A stretch of 18,717 nt of DNA from Solirubrobacteraceae bacterium (GTDB lineage: Bacteria > Actinomycetota > Thermoleophilia > Solirubrobacterales > Solirubrobacteraceae). The stretch is taken from positions 1 through 18,717 of the forward strand of contig JASHQV010000302.1 in NCBI GenBank assembly GCA_030038955.1, given 5' to 3'. The notes under the pieces were generated by a model, which had not been told where the DNA came from, searched no databases, and worked only from the letters and a program-made list of their open reading frames with translations. This document shows, one piece after another, positions 1 to 6,062 of the stretch (position 1 is the first letter of the stretch; the number at the start of each line of letters is the position of its first letter). A program made the position numbers and the translations under genes.

Positions 1-19
1 CGAGTAGCCGCGCGGGTCG

Positions 20-397
20 ATGGCGGACCCCCGCCGGACGAGCTCACCGCCTCGCCGGACGAACCTGGGGCCCGGCGACGCCGGCTCACGCTCCCACGAC
101 GAGACGGGCCCACCGTCCAGCCCGGCGAGCCCCCCGCCGGGCCCCGGCCTGTGGCTGGTGCGCTACGGCGTGCCGCTGCTGCTCGCGGTGCTCGGCGTGA
201 TCGGGATCATCGTCGGCCACGCGAAGACGACGATCGCCGCCGCCGGCGTCGTCTTCCTCGGGCTCGCGCTAACCGTATGGCTGCTCAACTGGCTGTACCG
301 GATGAGCGTCGAGTCGAACCGCGACCTGGAGCGGGATGAGGCCGCCCGCGACTACTTCTCAGAGCACGGCCACTGGCCGGACGAAGGGGGCACGTGA
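20..397 (+). CDS. small two-helix membrane protein, function unknown
   Basis: This encodes 125 residues. The first 43 are Pro/Ser/Gly-rich and probably disordered. Two hydrophobic segments follow, at about 46-66 and 71-93, joined by a short turn. A charged tail contains SNRDLERDEAARDYF and ends in HGHWPDEGG. The ATG at 20 is the first start after an in-frame TAG at 5-7, so the gene begins inside the window. I do not recognise a named family, although small membrane proteins with an 'EAARxYF..HGxWPDE' tail feel familiar from Actinobacteria (recall, not checked). The stop lies 40 bp before folP on the same strand, so it may be co-transcribed with the folate genes. No catalytic motif is visible. 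An N-terminus-in or -out topology cannot be decided from the sequence alone. Confidence 0.75.
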   Translation: MADPRRTSSPPRRTNLGPGDAGSRSHDETGPPSSPASPPPGPGLWLVRYGVPLLLAVLGVIGIIVGHAKTTIAAAGVVFLGLALTVWLLNWLYRMSVESNRDLERDEAARDYFSEHGHWPDEGGT

Positions 398-415
398 GGG
401 CACAGTGCGCCCTCA
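395..415 (+). other. hairpin overlapping a stop codon, possible attenuator or processing site
   Basis: TGAGGGC (395-401) pairs perfectly with GCCCTCA (409-415) across a 7-base loop. The left arm begins with the TGA stop of the upstream membrane-protein gene. No T-run follows, so it is not a classical intrinsic terminator. It could tune read-through into folP or be incidental in GC-rich DNA. Confidence 0.25.
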
Positions 416-425
416 GCTTGGGACC

Positions 426-432
426 GGAAGGG
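426..432 (+). promoter_or_regulatory. ribosome binding site of folP
   Basis: GGAAGGG lies 5 bases before the ATG at 438. It decides the folP start: the reading frame stays open upstream to 336, but the conserved protein begins just after 438. This is one of only two convincing Shine-Dalgarno sites noticed in the window. Confidence 0.6.
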
Positions 433-437
433 TGCGC

Positions 438-1247
438 ATGAGCTCGCGACCCGCCTTCGAGGTGATGGGCATCGTCAACGTCACGCCGGACTCGTTCTCG
501 GACGGGGGGCGGTACCTGGACGCCGATGCGGCGATCGCCCATGGGCTCGAGCTGGCGGCGCAGGGCGCCGCGATCATCGACGTCGGTGGCGAGTCGACGC
601 GTCCGGGGGCGGAGCCGGTCACCGAGACCGAGGAGCTGCGCCGAGTCGTGCCGGTGATCGAGGCCCTGCGCGCCGCGCTGCCCGACACGCGCATCTCCGT
701 CGACACCTGCAAGGCCGCGGTCGCGCGTGCCGCGCTCGATGCCGGCGCCGAGATCGTCAACGACGTCACCGCGCTCCGCGGGGATCCGGAGATGGCGGCG
801 CTGGTCGCCGAGCGCGGAGTGACCGTGTGCCTGATGCACATGCAGGGCGAGCCGCGCACGATGCAGGACGACCCCCACTACGACGACGTCGTCGGCGAGG
901 TCGCGCAGTTCCTCGCCGAGCGTCTCGCGGCGGCCGTGGCCGCCGGCGTCGCCGCCGAGCGCGTGATCCTCGACCCCGGGATCGGCTTCGGCAAGACGGT
1001 CGACCACAACCTCGAGCTGCTGCACCGGCTCGACGAGCTGGTCGCGCTCGGCAGACCGCTGCTGATCGGGACTTCGCGCAAGTCGTTCCTCGGGCGTCTC
1101 ACCGGGCGCGAGGTGGACGACCGGCTGGCGGGGACGATCGCGACCAACGTGATCGCGTTCGAGCGGGGGGCGCGGATCTTCCGCGTTCACGACGTGGGCT
1201 CTGTGCACGACGCGCTGACGGTCGCGGCGGCGACCGTCGCCGCGTGA
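438..1247 (+). CDS. folP: dihydropteroate synthase
   Basis: FolP condenses 6-hydroxymethyl-dihydropterin diphosphate with p-aminobenzoate to give dihydropteroate in the cytosolic folate pathway; it is the sulfonamide target. With the ATG at 438 the protein is 269 residues, normal for the family. The TIM-barrel motifs are all present: MGIVNVTPDSFSDGG (10-24), DVGGESTRPGA (48-58), SVDTCKAAVA (87-96), the VNDVTAL loop (108-113), DPGIGFGK (179-186), GTSRKSFLG (211-219) and a terminal RVHDV (249-253). These cover the pterin and diphosphate binding sites, including Asn14, Asp89, Lys186, Arg214 and His251 or their near neighbours. The frame is open to 336, but that extension is not conserved-looking and overlaps the previous gene; the RBS at 426 favours 438. 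It heads a folP-folB-folK cluster. The last codons form the first unit of the 41-bp repeat that follows. Confidence 0.97.
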   Translation: MSSRPAFEVMGIVNVTPDSFSDGGRYLDADAAIAHGLELAAQGAAIIDVGGESTRPGAEPVTETEELRRVVPVIEALRAALPDTRISVDTCKAAVARAALDAGAEIVNDVTALRGDPEMAALVAERGVTVCLMHMQGEPRTMQDDPHYDDVVGEVAQFLAERLAAAVAAGVAAERVILDPGIGFGKTVDHNLELLHRLDELVALGRPLLIGTSRKSFLGRLTGREVDDRLAGTIATNVIAFERGARIFRVHDVGSVHDALTVAAATVAA

Positions 1248-1367
1248 TCCGACGACCGTCGCGTGCGGCGGCGAGTGTCGCCGCGTGATCCGACGACCGT
1301 CGCGTGCGGCGGCGACCGTCGCCGCGTGATCCGACGACCATCGCGCGCTGGGGCGAGTGTCGCCGCC
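1224..1367 (+). repeat. 41-bp tandem repeat, about 3.5 copies, each with a hairpin
   Basis: Units start at 1224, 1265 and 1306, with a decayed partial copy from 1347 to about 1367. The first unit covers the end of folP, including its TGA, so later units copy the 3' end and stop codon of the gene. Each full unit holds a 7-bp stem GCGGCGA/TCGCCGC around a three-base loop. The loop is CCG in units 1 and 3 and GTG in units 2 and 4, while the stem is unchanged in the full units. The units abut without spacers, so this is not a CRISPR array. It fills most of the folP-folB gap and ends just before the folB promoter. The stacked hairpins could slow or stop transcription or protect the folP mRNA end; there is no T-run. 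Confidence 0.85.
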
Positions 1368-1380
1368 TCAGCATCGTGGC

Positions 1381-1386
1381 TACTAT
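1381..1386 (+). promoter_or_regulatory. -10 element for leaderless folB transcript
   Basis: TACTAT fits the TANNNT actinobacterial -10 pattern and ends 6 bases before the GTG at 1393, so transcription would begin at or next to the start codon. No Shine-Dalgarno sequence is present and no good -35 was found. It suggests folB-folK can be transcribed independently of folP, downstream of the hairpin repeat. Confidence 0.5.
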
Positions 1387-1392
1387 CGCCCC

Positions 1393-1842
1393 GTGAGCGA
1401 GGACGACACCGAGGGCTACGACCTCGATGAGGGCGAGGACGCCGACGAGGATGACGATGACGAGGAGCGCTCCGAGCCGGAGGTCACGATCGAGATCGGC
1501 GGCCTGTCGCTGTACACGCACATGGGCGTCAGCGAGGCCGAGCGCGAGGTTGGCCAGCGGCTGCTGATCGACATCCGCATCGACGTCGGTGAGGTCGACG
1601 CGACGATCACCGACCGGATCGAGGACACGGTCAACTACGCCGAGGTGTGCGAGCTGGTCGCGCTGGTGGCGCAGCGCCGCTCCTACCGGACGCTCGAGCG
1701 GTTCTGCGCCGCGGTCGCCGAGCAGCTGCTCGATCGCTACGACGTGCACGCCGCCTGGGTCAAGGCGGCGAAGCCCGAGCCGCCGATCGCGCTGCCGGTC
1801 AGCGAGGTGTCGGTCGAGGTCTGGCGCGAGGCAGCGGGATGA
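1393..1842 (+). CDS. folB: dihydroneopterin aldolase with acidic N-terminal tail
   Basis: FolB converts 7,8-dihydroneopterin to 6-hydroxymethyl-dihydropterin and glycolaldehyde. The tunnel-fold domain spans about residues 31-146: VTIEIGGLSLYTHMGV, EREVGQRLLIDIRIDV (with the substrate-binding Glu region), a VNYAEVCELV helix, and AWVKAAKPEPPI carrying the catalytic lysine. The start is uncertain. GTG at 1393 gives 149 residues and sits 6 bases after a -10 hexamer; GTG at 1357 gives 161 but lies inside the 41-bp repeat. Family members are usually about 120 residues. The excess is a highly acidic tail (13 of residues 10-25 are Asp or Glu), which is odd for this enzyme. The stop overlaps the folK start in an ATGA, so the two are probably translationally coupled. 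Confidence 0.93.
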   Translation: MSEDDTEGYDLDEGEDADEDDDDEERSEPEVTIEIGGLSLYTHMGVSEAEREVGQRLLIDIRIDVGEVDATITDRIEDTVNYAEVCELVALVAQRRSYRTLERFCAAVAEQLLDRYDVHAAWVKAAKPEPPIALPVSEVSVEVWREAAG

Positions 1843-2396
1843 GTGAGGGCGGCCTCCGGCCGGCGACGCTGGATGCCGCGCGGATGCCAAGCGTGAGCGT
1901 GCGTCGGGGCTACCTGGGCCTGGGGTCGAACCTCGGTGACCGGCGGGCGCGCCTGGCAGACGCGGTCGCGCGGCTGCCGGCTCGCGGCGTCCGCGTGCTG
2001 CGCTCCTCCTCCACCTACGACACCGAGCCGGTCGGGCTCGTGCTCGACCAACCCGAGTTCCTCAACGCCTGCCTCGAAGTCGAGACCTCGCTCGAGCCGC
2101 CGGCGCTGCTCGACGCCTGCAAGGCCGTCGAGCGCGAGCTCGGGCGCCAGCCAGGCGGCGTCCGCCACGGTCCCAGGGTGGTCGACGTCGACGTGCTCCT
2201 GCTCGGCGATCTGCAGTACGTGTCCGAGCGACTGACACTGCCGCATCCGGAGGTTCGCAACCGTCGCTTCGTGCTCGTACCGCTGCTCGAGCTGTGCCCG
2301 GACCTCGTGCTGCCGGGCGGCGAGCCGCTAGCCGGCTCGCTCGCCGCCCTGGGCGGTGGCCAGGACGTACGCCTGGCCGGCCCGCCGCTCGTCTGA
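1839..2396 (+). CDS. folK: 2-amino-4-hydroxy-6-hydroxymethyldihydropteridine diphosphokinase
   Basis: FolK transfers diphosphate from ATP to 6-hydroxymethyl-dihydropterin, making the FolP substrate. The ATG at 1839 overlaps the folB stop (ATGA) and gives 185 residues. HPPK motifs are clear: GYLGLGSNLGDR (24-35), STYDTEPVG (58-66), LDQPEFLNACLEVET (69-83), the signature RHGPRVVDVDVLLLG (109-123) with the two Mg-binding Asp residues at 116 and 118, and LPHPEVRNRRFVLVPL (134-149). An internal ATG at 1884 would give 170 residues, nearer the usual length of about 160, and cannot be excluded. The last 69 bases overlap the 3' end of the convergent GT87-like gene on the other strand, so both C-terminal tails share DNA. 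Confidence 0.95.
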   Translation: MSEGGLRPATLDAARMPSVSVRRGYLGLGSNLGDRRARLADAVARLPARGVRVLRSSSTYDTEPVGLVLDQPEFLNACLEVETSLEPPALLDACKAVERELGRQPGGVRHGPRVVDVDVLLLGDLQYVSERLTLPHPEVRNRRFVLVPLLELCPDLVLPGGEPLAGSLAALGGGQDVRLAGPPLV

Positions 2397-3482
2397 GATG
2401 GCAATCGGCCGCTGCTCGTCGAGCGGCGAGCGGCGCCGCAGCAGCAGCCACGTGACCGCGACGACCGCGACCGCGAACAGCAGCGTCTCCCACGTCGTCT
2501 CCTGCAGGCCGCCGGGACACAGCCACACGATCAGCGCCAGCAGCCACTCGCGGCTGGCCCGGGGCCGCAGGATCGCGAACGGAACGATCAGCAGCTCGAA
2601 GTAGTGGTTCCACAGCAGCGGCGAGGCGACGAGCATCAGATCGACGGCGATCAGCAGCGCCGCCGCCTCGCGGCGCCTGCGGCCGAACCAGATGCAGGCG
2701 ACGGCCAGCGCCGCGGCGAGCACGACCAGCGCCGCGGTCCCCGCCGTGCGACCGGCGCCGAGGCGCACGGCGATCGCGATCACGCCGTAGCCGTCGCGGT
2801 ACAGCGCGTCGGTGACCTCCGAGGCGAGATGGATGTACGGGCGCACCTGGCCGAAGCCGACGATCGCCCAGGCGGCCAGGTTCAGCGCCGCGCCGGTCGC
2901 CACCGCCCAGCCGGCCGCCCGCCACCGCCGGGTGGCCAGCAGCCACAGGCCGATGGGCCACACGAACGGCTTCAGCGAGATCATCACCGCGGTCAGCAGG
3001 CCGGCGACCAGAGGGCGGTTCCGGTGGCGCCAGACGAGCGCCAACCCCAGCCCCAGCAGCAGCGTCATGTTTCCCGTCTGCCAGCCGATGATCACCGGCC
3101 ACCACAGGAACGCAAGCGCATACAGGCGCCGATCACGCACCTGCAGCACCCTCAACGTCACCGCCACCGAGCCCATCTGCAGCGCCACCCAGATCGACGC
3201 CGCGACGGTCTTCGGGAGCAGCGCGAACGGCACGAACACGATGGCCGGCAGAGCCGGATACGGGAATGCGTTGACGGCGGATGCGATCTGCGCGTGCGTC
3301 CAGGCGTAAGGGCTCGCGCCGTGCAGCAGCCGCTGCCCGGCCACCCAGTAAGCATGCTCGAAGTCGACGGCGAACGAGTGGCGGACGATGATCAGCTCCA
3401 CCAGCGTGAACACCGGCGCAAGCACGTACAAGGCGTCGTCGAGTGGCGAGCGCTGACGGAGCTGTCTCCTGGCGAGGTTCAT
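2328..3482 (-). CDS. GT87-like (DUF2029) integral membrane glycosyltransferase
   Basis: This 384-residue protein is mostly hydrophobic, with roughly 9-10 predicted membrane helices separated by short Arg-rich loops. After the first helix (about 17-33) come an acidic pair in VDFEHAYWVAGQRLL and GASPYAWTHAQ, then PYPALPAIVFVPFALLP. This is the layout of GT87 polyprenol-phosphate-mannose-dependent mannosyltransferases, in which the first extracytoplasmic loop carries catalytic acidic residues. LKPFVWPIGLWLL and SPLLWNHYFELLIVP are also typical. It would add a sugar to an envelope lipid or glycan on the outer face of the membrane; the substrate is unknown. The ATG overlaps the acyltransferase stop (ATGA), indicating coupled translation. 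The basic C-terminal tail overlaps the folK 3' end by 69 bp. Confidence 0.8.
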   Translation of the reverse strand: MNLARRQLRQRSPLDDALYVLAPVFTLVELIIVRHSFAVDFEHAYWVAGQRLLHGASPYAWTHAQIASAVNAFPYPALPAIVFVPFALLPKTVAASIWVALQMGSVAVTLRVLQVRDRRLYALAFLWWPVIIGWQTGNMTLLLGLGLALVWRHRNRPLVAGLLTAVMISLKPFVWPIGLWLLATRRWRAAGWAVATGAALNLAAWAIVGFGQVRPYIHLASEVTDALYRDGYGVIAIAVRLGAGRTAGTAALVVLAAALAVACIWFGRRRREAAALLIAVDLMLVASPLLWNHYFELLIVPFAILRPRASREWLLALIVWLCPGGLQETTWETLLFAVAVVAVTWLLLRRRSPLDEQRPIAISDERRAGQAYVLATAQGGERAG

Positions 3483-4729
3483 GCGCTCGCCGAGCTTCCT
3501 GCGCTGGCGGCGATCTCGGGGACGGGCACGGTGCGGCCAAGCCGGCGGCCCCAGCGCATGATCGGGCGCTCCATCAGGCAGTAGCTGGCGGCGCTCAGCG
3601 CGATCACGAGCGGCAGCGTGACAGCCAGCAGCGACAGATACGTGAGCAGTCCGTCGCTGCCGATCCGCACGCCCAGCTCGCGCAGCTCGTTCAGCGCCGG
3701 GCCGTGGTACAGGTAGATGCCGTAGGAGGTGATCCCCAGCCAGGTGACGGCGGGGTGCGCGAGGATCCGCTGGATGCTCTCGTGCCGGCGGGCCAGCGTG
3801 CCAGGGCCGCCGACCTGCTGGTCGCGCCCCCGGGCCCGCTGCTCGCGCCCGCCGACCAGCGCCGCCGGCGCGAAGATCAGCACGCAGGCGAGCGACGCAA
3901 GCAGGTGCCGGGTCGTCTCTGAGCTGAAGAAGTAGGTTCGCGCGATGATCATGAACGTCAGCAGCGCCGCACCCCAGGCGACCTCGACCGCATACCGGCA
4001 CGACAGCAGGCGGGTCAGCGGGCTGAGCCGGTGCGCGTCGGTGGCGCTGAGCACCGCCAGGCCCATCCCCAGCGCGAACCAGTCGAGGTTGGCGACCAGG
4101 TTCCACTCGCGCATCTGCAGGGCGGCGAGGCTGACGGACGCGGGAGCGCCGGAGACGAACACGAACCAGTACGCGGTGCTGAGCGCCCAGATCACCGCCA
4201 GCACGAGCAGCTCGACGTTTGCCGCGGCGCGCACGCTGAGGCGCCGCCAGAGTGGGTCCATCGCCAGCGCGAACGCGGGCAGAGCGAGGTAGAAGCTCAT
4301 GTCCACGCACAGCGTCCAGGCCGGCTCGAGCCCGCCGCCCACCGTGTGGCTGCTGTACACGTACACGAACGCGTAGTAGCGCCAGCCGTGCGGGCCGAAC
4401 ACGCCGGGCAGGCCGACGGTCAGCGCGATCAGCGTCAGCGCGACCCAGTAGGCGGGCACGATCCGTAGTACTCGTCGCCACCAGAACGTCTTCAGTGCCG
4501 GTCGCGGCGCGTCCCCGAGCCTCGCTGCCACGTACGGCCGGTACAGCAGGAAGGCGGAAAGGAAGAAGAAGAACGGCAGCGCCGAGCGCAGCGCCGTGGC
4601 GACCTCGACCCAGCCGGTGATCGTCTTGTAGTTGCCACCGACGCCGTGATAGCCGAGGATCGCCAGAGCCGCGAGGCCCCGGATTCCGTCGAGGTGGGGA
4701 AACGTGGAATTACCCTTGCGGGCGGTCAT
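3479..4729 (-). CDS. acyltransferase 3 family membrane O-acyltransferase (OafA-like)
   Basis: This encodes 416 residues with about 10 hydrophobic helices. The diagnostic motifs of the acyltransferase 3 family are present: HLDGIRGLAALAILGYH near the N-terminus with the essential His28, PFFFFLSAFLLYRPYV, FWWRRVLRIVPAYWVAL, the WTLCVDMSFYLALP segment, YGIYLYHGPAL, and the C-terminal YCLMERPIMRWGRR. Such proteins move acetyl or other acyl groups across the membrane onto sugars of polysaccharides, peptidoglycan, glycolipids or antibiotics. A Gly/Arg/Gln-rich insert (REQRARGRDQQVGG) breaks the helices before the last third. The ATG at 4729 follows a TATGGT hexamer by 5 bases. Its stop overlaps the start of the GT87-like gene, so the pair probably modifies one surface molecule. 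The acceptor cannot be told from the sequence. Confidence 0.9.
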   Translation of the reverse strand: MTARKGNSTFPHLDGIRGLAALAILGYHGVGGNYKTITGWVEVATALRSALPFFFFLSAFLLYRPYVAARLGDAPRPALKTFWWRRVLRIVPAYWVALTLIALTVGLPGVFGPHGWRYYAFVYVYSSHTVGGGLEPAWTLCVDMSFYLALPAFALAMDPLWRRLSVRAAANVELLVLAVIWALSTAYWFVFVSGAPASVSLAALQMREWNLVANLDWFALGMGLAVLSATDAHRLSPLTRLLSCRYAVEVAWGAALLTFMIIARTYFFSSETTRHLLASLACVLIFAPAALVGGREQRARGRDQQVGGPGTLARRHESIQRILAHPAVTWLGITSYGIYLYHGPALNELRELGVRIGSDGLLTYLSLLAVTLPLVIALSAASYCLMERPIMRWGRRLGRTVPVPEIAASAGSSASA

Positions 4730-4734
4730 CTAGG

Positions 4735-4740
4735 ACCATA
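4735..4740 (-). promoter_or_regulatory. -10 element for acyltransferase gene
   Basis: Read on the minus strand this is TATGGT, 5 bases before the ATG at 4729, again a leaderless arrangement. It lies in the 59-bp divergent gap with coaX. No convincing -35 was seen. Confidence 0.4.
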
Positions 4741-4775
4741 TCGGCAACGGCAGCATGGTCCGAGAGCGAGACCCT

Positions 4776-4781
4776 TATATT
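4776..4781 (+). promoter_or_regulatory. -10 element for leaderless coaX transcript
   Basis: TATATT, 7 bases before the ATG at 4789, is the best -10 match in the window and the most AT-rich spot of this divergent gap. It supports ATG 4789 over the in-frame TTG at 4780, which overlaps the hexamer itself. Confidence 0.55.
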
Positions 4782-4788
4782 GCCGCGG

Positions 4789-5598
4789 ATGACGTCGAGT
4801 ACGGAGGGACAGCTGCTGGTCGTCGACGTCGGCAACACGCAGACGCACTTCGGCGTGTTCGGCGCGGATGGCGAGACGGTGAGGGAGCACTGGCGCTTTG
4901 CCACCGTGCGCGAGTCCACGCAGGACGAGCTCGGCGCGGCCCTGTCGAGCCTGCTGGCGCTGCGCGGGCTCGGGTTCGCGGACGTCGGCTGCTCGATCGT
5001 CTCCTCCACCGTCCCCCAGCTGATCGACCAGTGGACGGCGATGTCGCGGCGCTATCTGGGACACGAGATGCTGGTCGTCGGCCCGAGCATCCGCACGGGC
5101 ATGGCGATCCGGATCGACAACCCGCGCGAGGTGGGGGCCGACCGGCTGGTCAACGCGGTCGCTGCCTACGACCGCTGCCACTCGACCTGCGTGGTCGTCG
5201 ACTTCGGCACCGCGATCACCTACGACGCCGTGTCGGCCGCCGGCGAGTACCTCGGCGGGATCATCACCCCGGGCGCCGAGATCTCCCTGGACGCCCTGTA
5301 CGAGCGCGCCGCGAAGCTCCCCAAGGTGGAGATGGCCGAGCCGCGGGCGCTGATCGGGAAGTCGACCGTCGACGCGATTCGCAGCGGCATCGCCTTCGGC
5401 TTCGCCGGCCAGGTCGAGGGGATCGTCCGCCGTCTGCGCGCCGAGCTCGGCGCGCACACGACCACGATCGCCACCGGCGGTCTCGCGTCGACGCTGGTCC
5501 CGTTCATCCGCGAGACGATCGACGAGGTCGACGAGCTGCTGACGCTGACCGGCCTGCGGCTGATCTGGGAGCGCAACCAGTCGCAGGGTCGCACCTGA
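4789..5598 (+). CDS. coaX: type III pantothenate kinase
   Basis: CoaX phosphorylates pantothenate, the first committed step of coenzyme A synthesis, and needs a monovalent cation. The 269 residues match the family. ASKHA-fold motifs are in order: LLVVDVGNTQTHFGVF (9-24) with phosphate-binding Asp13-x-Gly-Asn-Thr, VGADRLVNAVAAYDR (115-129) with the catalytic Asp118-Arg119, VVVDFGTAITYDAV (135-148), YLGGIITPGAEISLDALYER, the LIGKSTVDAIRSG segment, and ATGGLAS near the C-terminus. The start at 4789 is preferred because of the -10 hexamer just upstream. It is divergent from the acyltransferase and followed by a 464-bp gap without an intact gene. No terminator with a T-run follows; the short palindrome GCGGGCCCGC soon after the stop has no room for a loop. 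Confidence 0.96.
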   Translation: MTSSTEGQLLVVDVGNTQTHFGVFGADGETVREHWRFATVRESTQDELGAALSSLLALRGLGFADVGCSIVSSTVPQLIDQWTAMSRRYLGHEMLVVGPSIRTGMAIRIDNPREVGADRLVNAVAAYDRCHSTCVVVDFGTAITYDAVSAAGEYLGGIITPGAEISLDALYERAAKLPKVEMAEPRALIGKSTVDAIRSGIAFGFAGQVEGIVRRLRAELGAHTTTIATGGLASTLVPFIRETIDEVDELLTLTGLRLIWERNQSQGRT

Positions 5599-5657
5599 GC
5601 GCCCAAGCTCACCGCGGGCCCGCTAACAGCTCCAGCTCAGCCAATAGCCCCATCTAG

Positions 5658-5849
5658 GTCTATGACGATTACCGTGCGATCGGCCTGTGCGTCCGGCTGT
5701 CGGTCGAGCCGATACCGCTCGGGAACGCCTCCGCCGCTGCGCTGCGGGCCGATCTCCTGTCGGCGACGTCCGAGCAGCGGATCGAGCATGCGATGACGCT
5801 GTCGGGGTTCCTCGCCGAGCTCGCGGGCACCTCGGCCGAGGACCCGTGA
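5658..5849 (+). pseudogene. gene remnant upstream of a PIN-domain tail, unrecognised
   Basis: An open stretch of 63 codons runs from the TAG at 5655 to the TGA at 5847, but I see no plausible in-frame start near its beginning. It reads through LSVEPIPLGNASAAALRAD and EQRIEHAMTLSGFLAELAG, which looks protein-like, with codon bias like the neighbouring genes. The TGA is immediately followed by the GTG of the next fragment in the same frame. It may be the 3' end of an antitoxin-like gene that lost its start, since it precedes a PIN-like tail. The ATG at 5662 is in another frame and gives only 44 unremarkable residues. Bases 5599-5657, between coaX and this fragment, hold nothing I can identify. 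Confidence 0.35.
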
Positions 5850-5987
5850 GTGGCCGCGCTAGTGGGCCTTGCGGCGGTCGCGCTCAGGATCGGCTCCGAC
5901 GAGCTGATCAGCTACGACGCCGAGCTCACCGAGGCGGCGACCCGGGCCGGCCTGTCGGTCCTGGCTCCCACGGGCGGGCGCTCATAG
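5850..5987 (+). pseudogene. truncated PIN-domain (VapC-like) toxin tail
   Basis: Forty-five codons from GTG 5850 to TAG 5985 encode a peptide with ALRIGSDELISYDAEL followed by ATRAGLSVLAP. This strongly resembles the last third of VapC-type PIN nucleases, where the Asp of 'TYD..L' is the fourth acidic metal ligand and the chain ends in '..A..LGL.VL.P'. About 80-100 N-terminal residues expected of a PIN domain are absent. The usual 'LDAxHLA' site just before this segment reads ALVGLAAVAL, so that catalytic Asp is also gone. It cannot be an active nuclease as it stands. I infer a decayed toxin-antitoxin locus. The stop lies 3 bp before the 42-bp palindrome. The family call is from motif memory and not from a search. 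Confidence 0.55.
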
Positions 5988-5990
5988 CAC

Positions 5991-6032
5991 CTGTGGATCT
6001 AAATGAGTCCATGGACTCATTTAGATCCACAG
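5991..6032. repeat. perfect 42-bp palindrome
   Basis: The 42 bases equal their own reverse complement with no mismatch. Each 21-base arm begins CTGTGGATCT and the centre is GAGTCCATGGACTC. It is far more AT-rich (about 45% GC by count) than the surrounding DNA, and symmetry stops abruptly at both ends. It lies between convergent transcription units, 3 bp after the PIN-tail stop and 30 bp beyond the stop of the amidohydrolase. No T-run follows on either strand. It could be a bidirectional transcription barrier, an operator left from the lost toxin-antitoxin locus, or the scar of an inverted duplication. No second copy was noticed in the window. Confidence 0.95.
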
Positions 6033-6062
6033 ATCGTCAGCCTGGAGGTCATCGCTTGTGAT

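Noticed and set aside
285..1208. Long open frame antisense to folP (307 codons)
   Set aside because: It lies over a well-supported folP gene and reads as His/Arg/Asp-rich low-complexity protein, as expected of antisense frames in GC-rich DNA.
1224..1367. CRISPR array
   Set aside because: Repeat units abut directly with no unique spacers and no cas gene is in the window.
2604..3584. Plus-strand open frame of 326 codons opposite the GT87-like gene
   Set aside because: Gln/Arg/His-rich composition without motifs; it is a shadow of the minus-strand membrane protein.
3483..4481. Upstream extension of the GT87-like frame to 4481 (717 codons), as a fusion protein
   Set aside because: The extension is a frame-shifted shadow of the acyltransferase gene, which has all its motifs in the other frame, and ATG 3482 overlaps the acyltransferase stop in the usual coupled layout.
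4735..4757. ACCAT...ATGGT inverted repeat in the acyltransferase-coaX gap as an operator
   Set aside because: Only five paired bases with a 13-base spacer, which is easily a chance match.
5662..5796. Short open frame beginning MTITVRSA as an intact antitoxin
   Set aside because: After the first residues it becomes Ser/Arg/Pro-rich noise, and the protein-like signal is in the neighbouring frame.
5991..6032. Insertion-sequence end or classical intrinsic terminator
   Set aside because: No transposase or second inverted repeat is nearby, and no T-run follows the stem on either strand.
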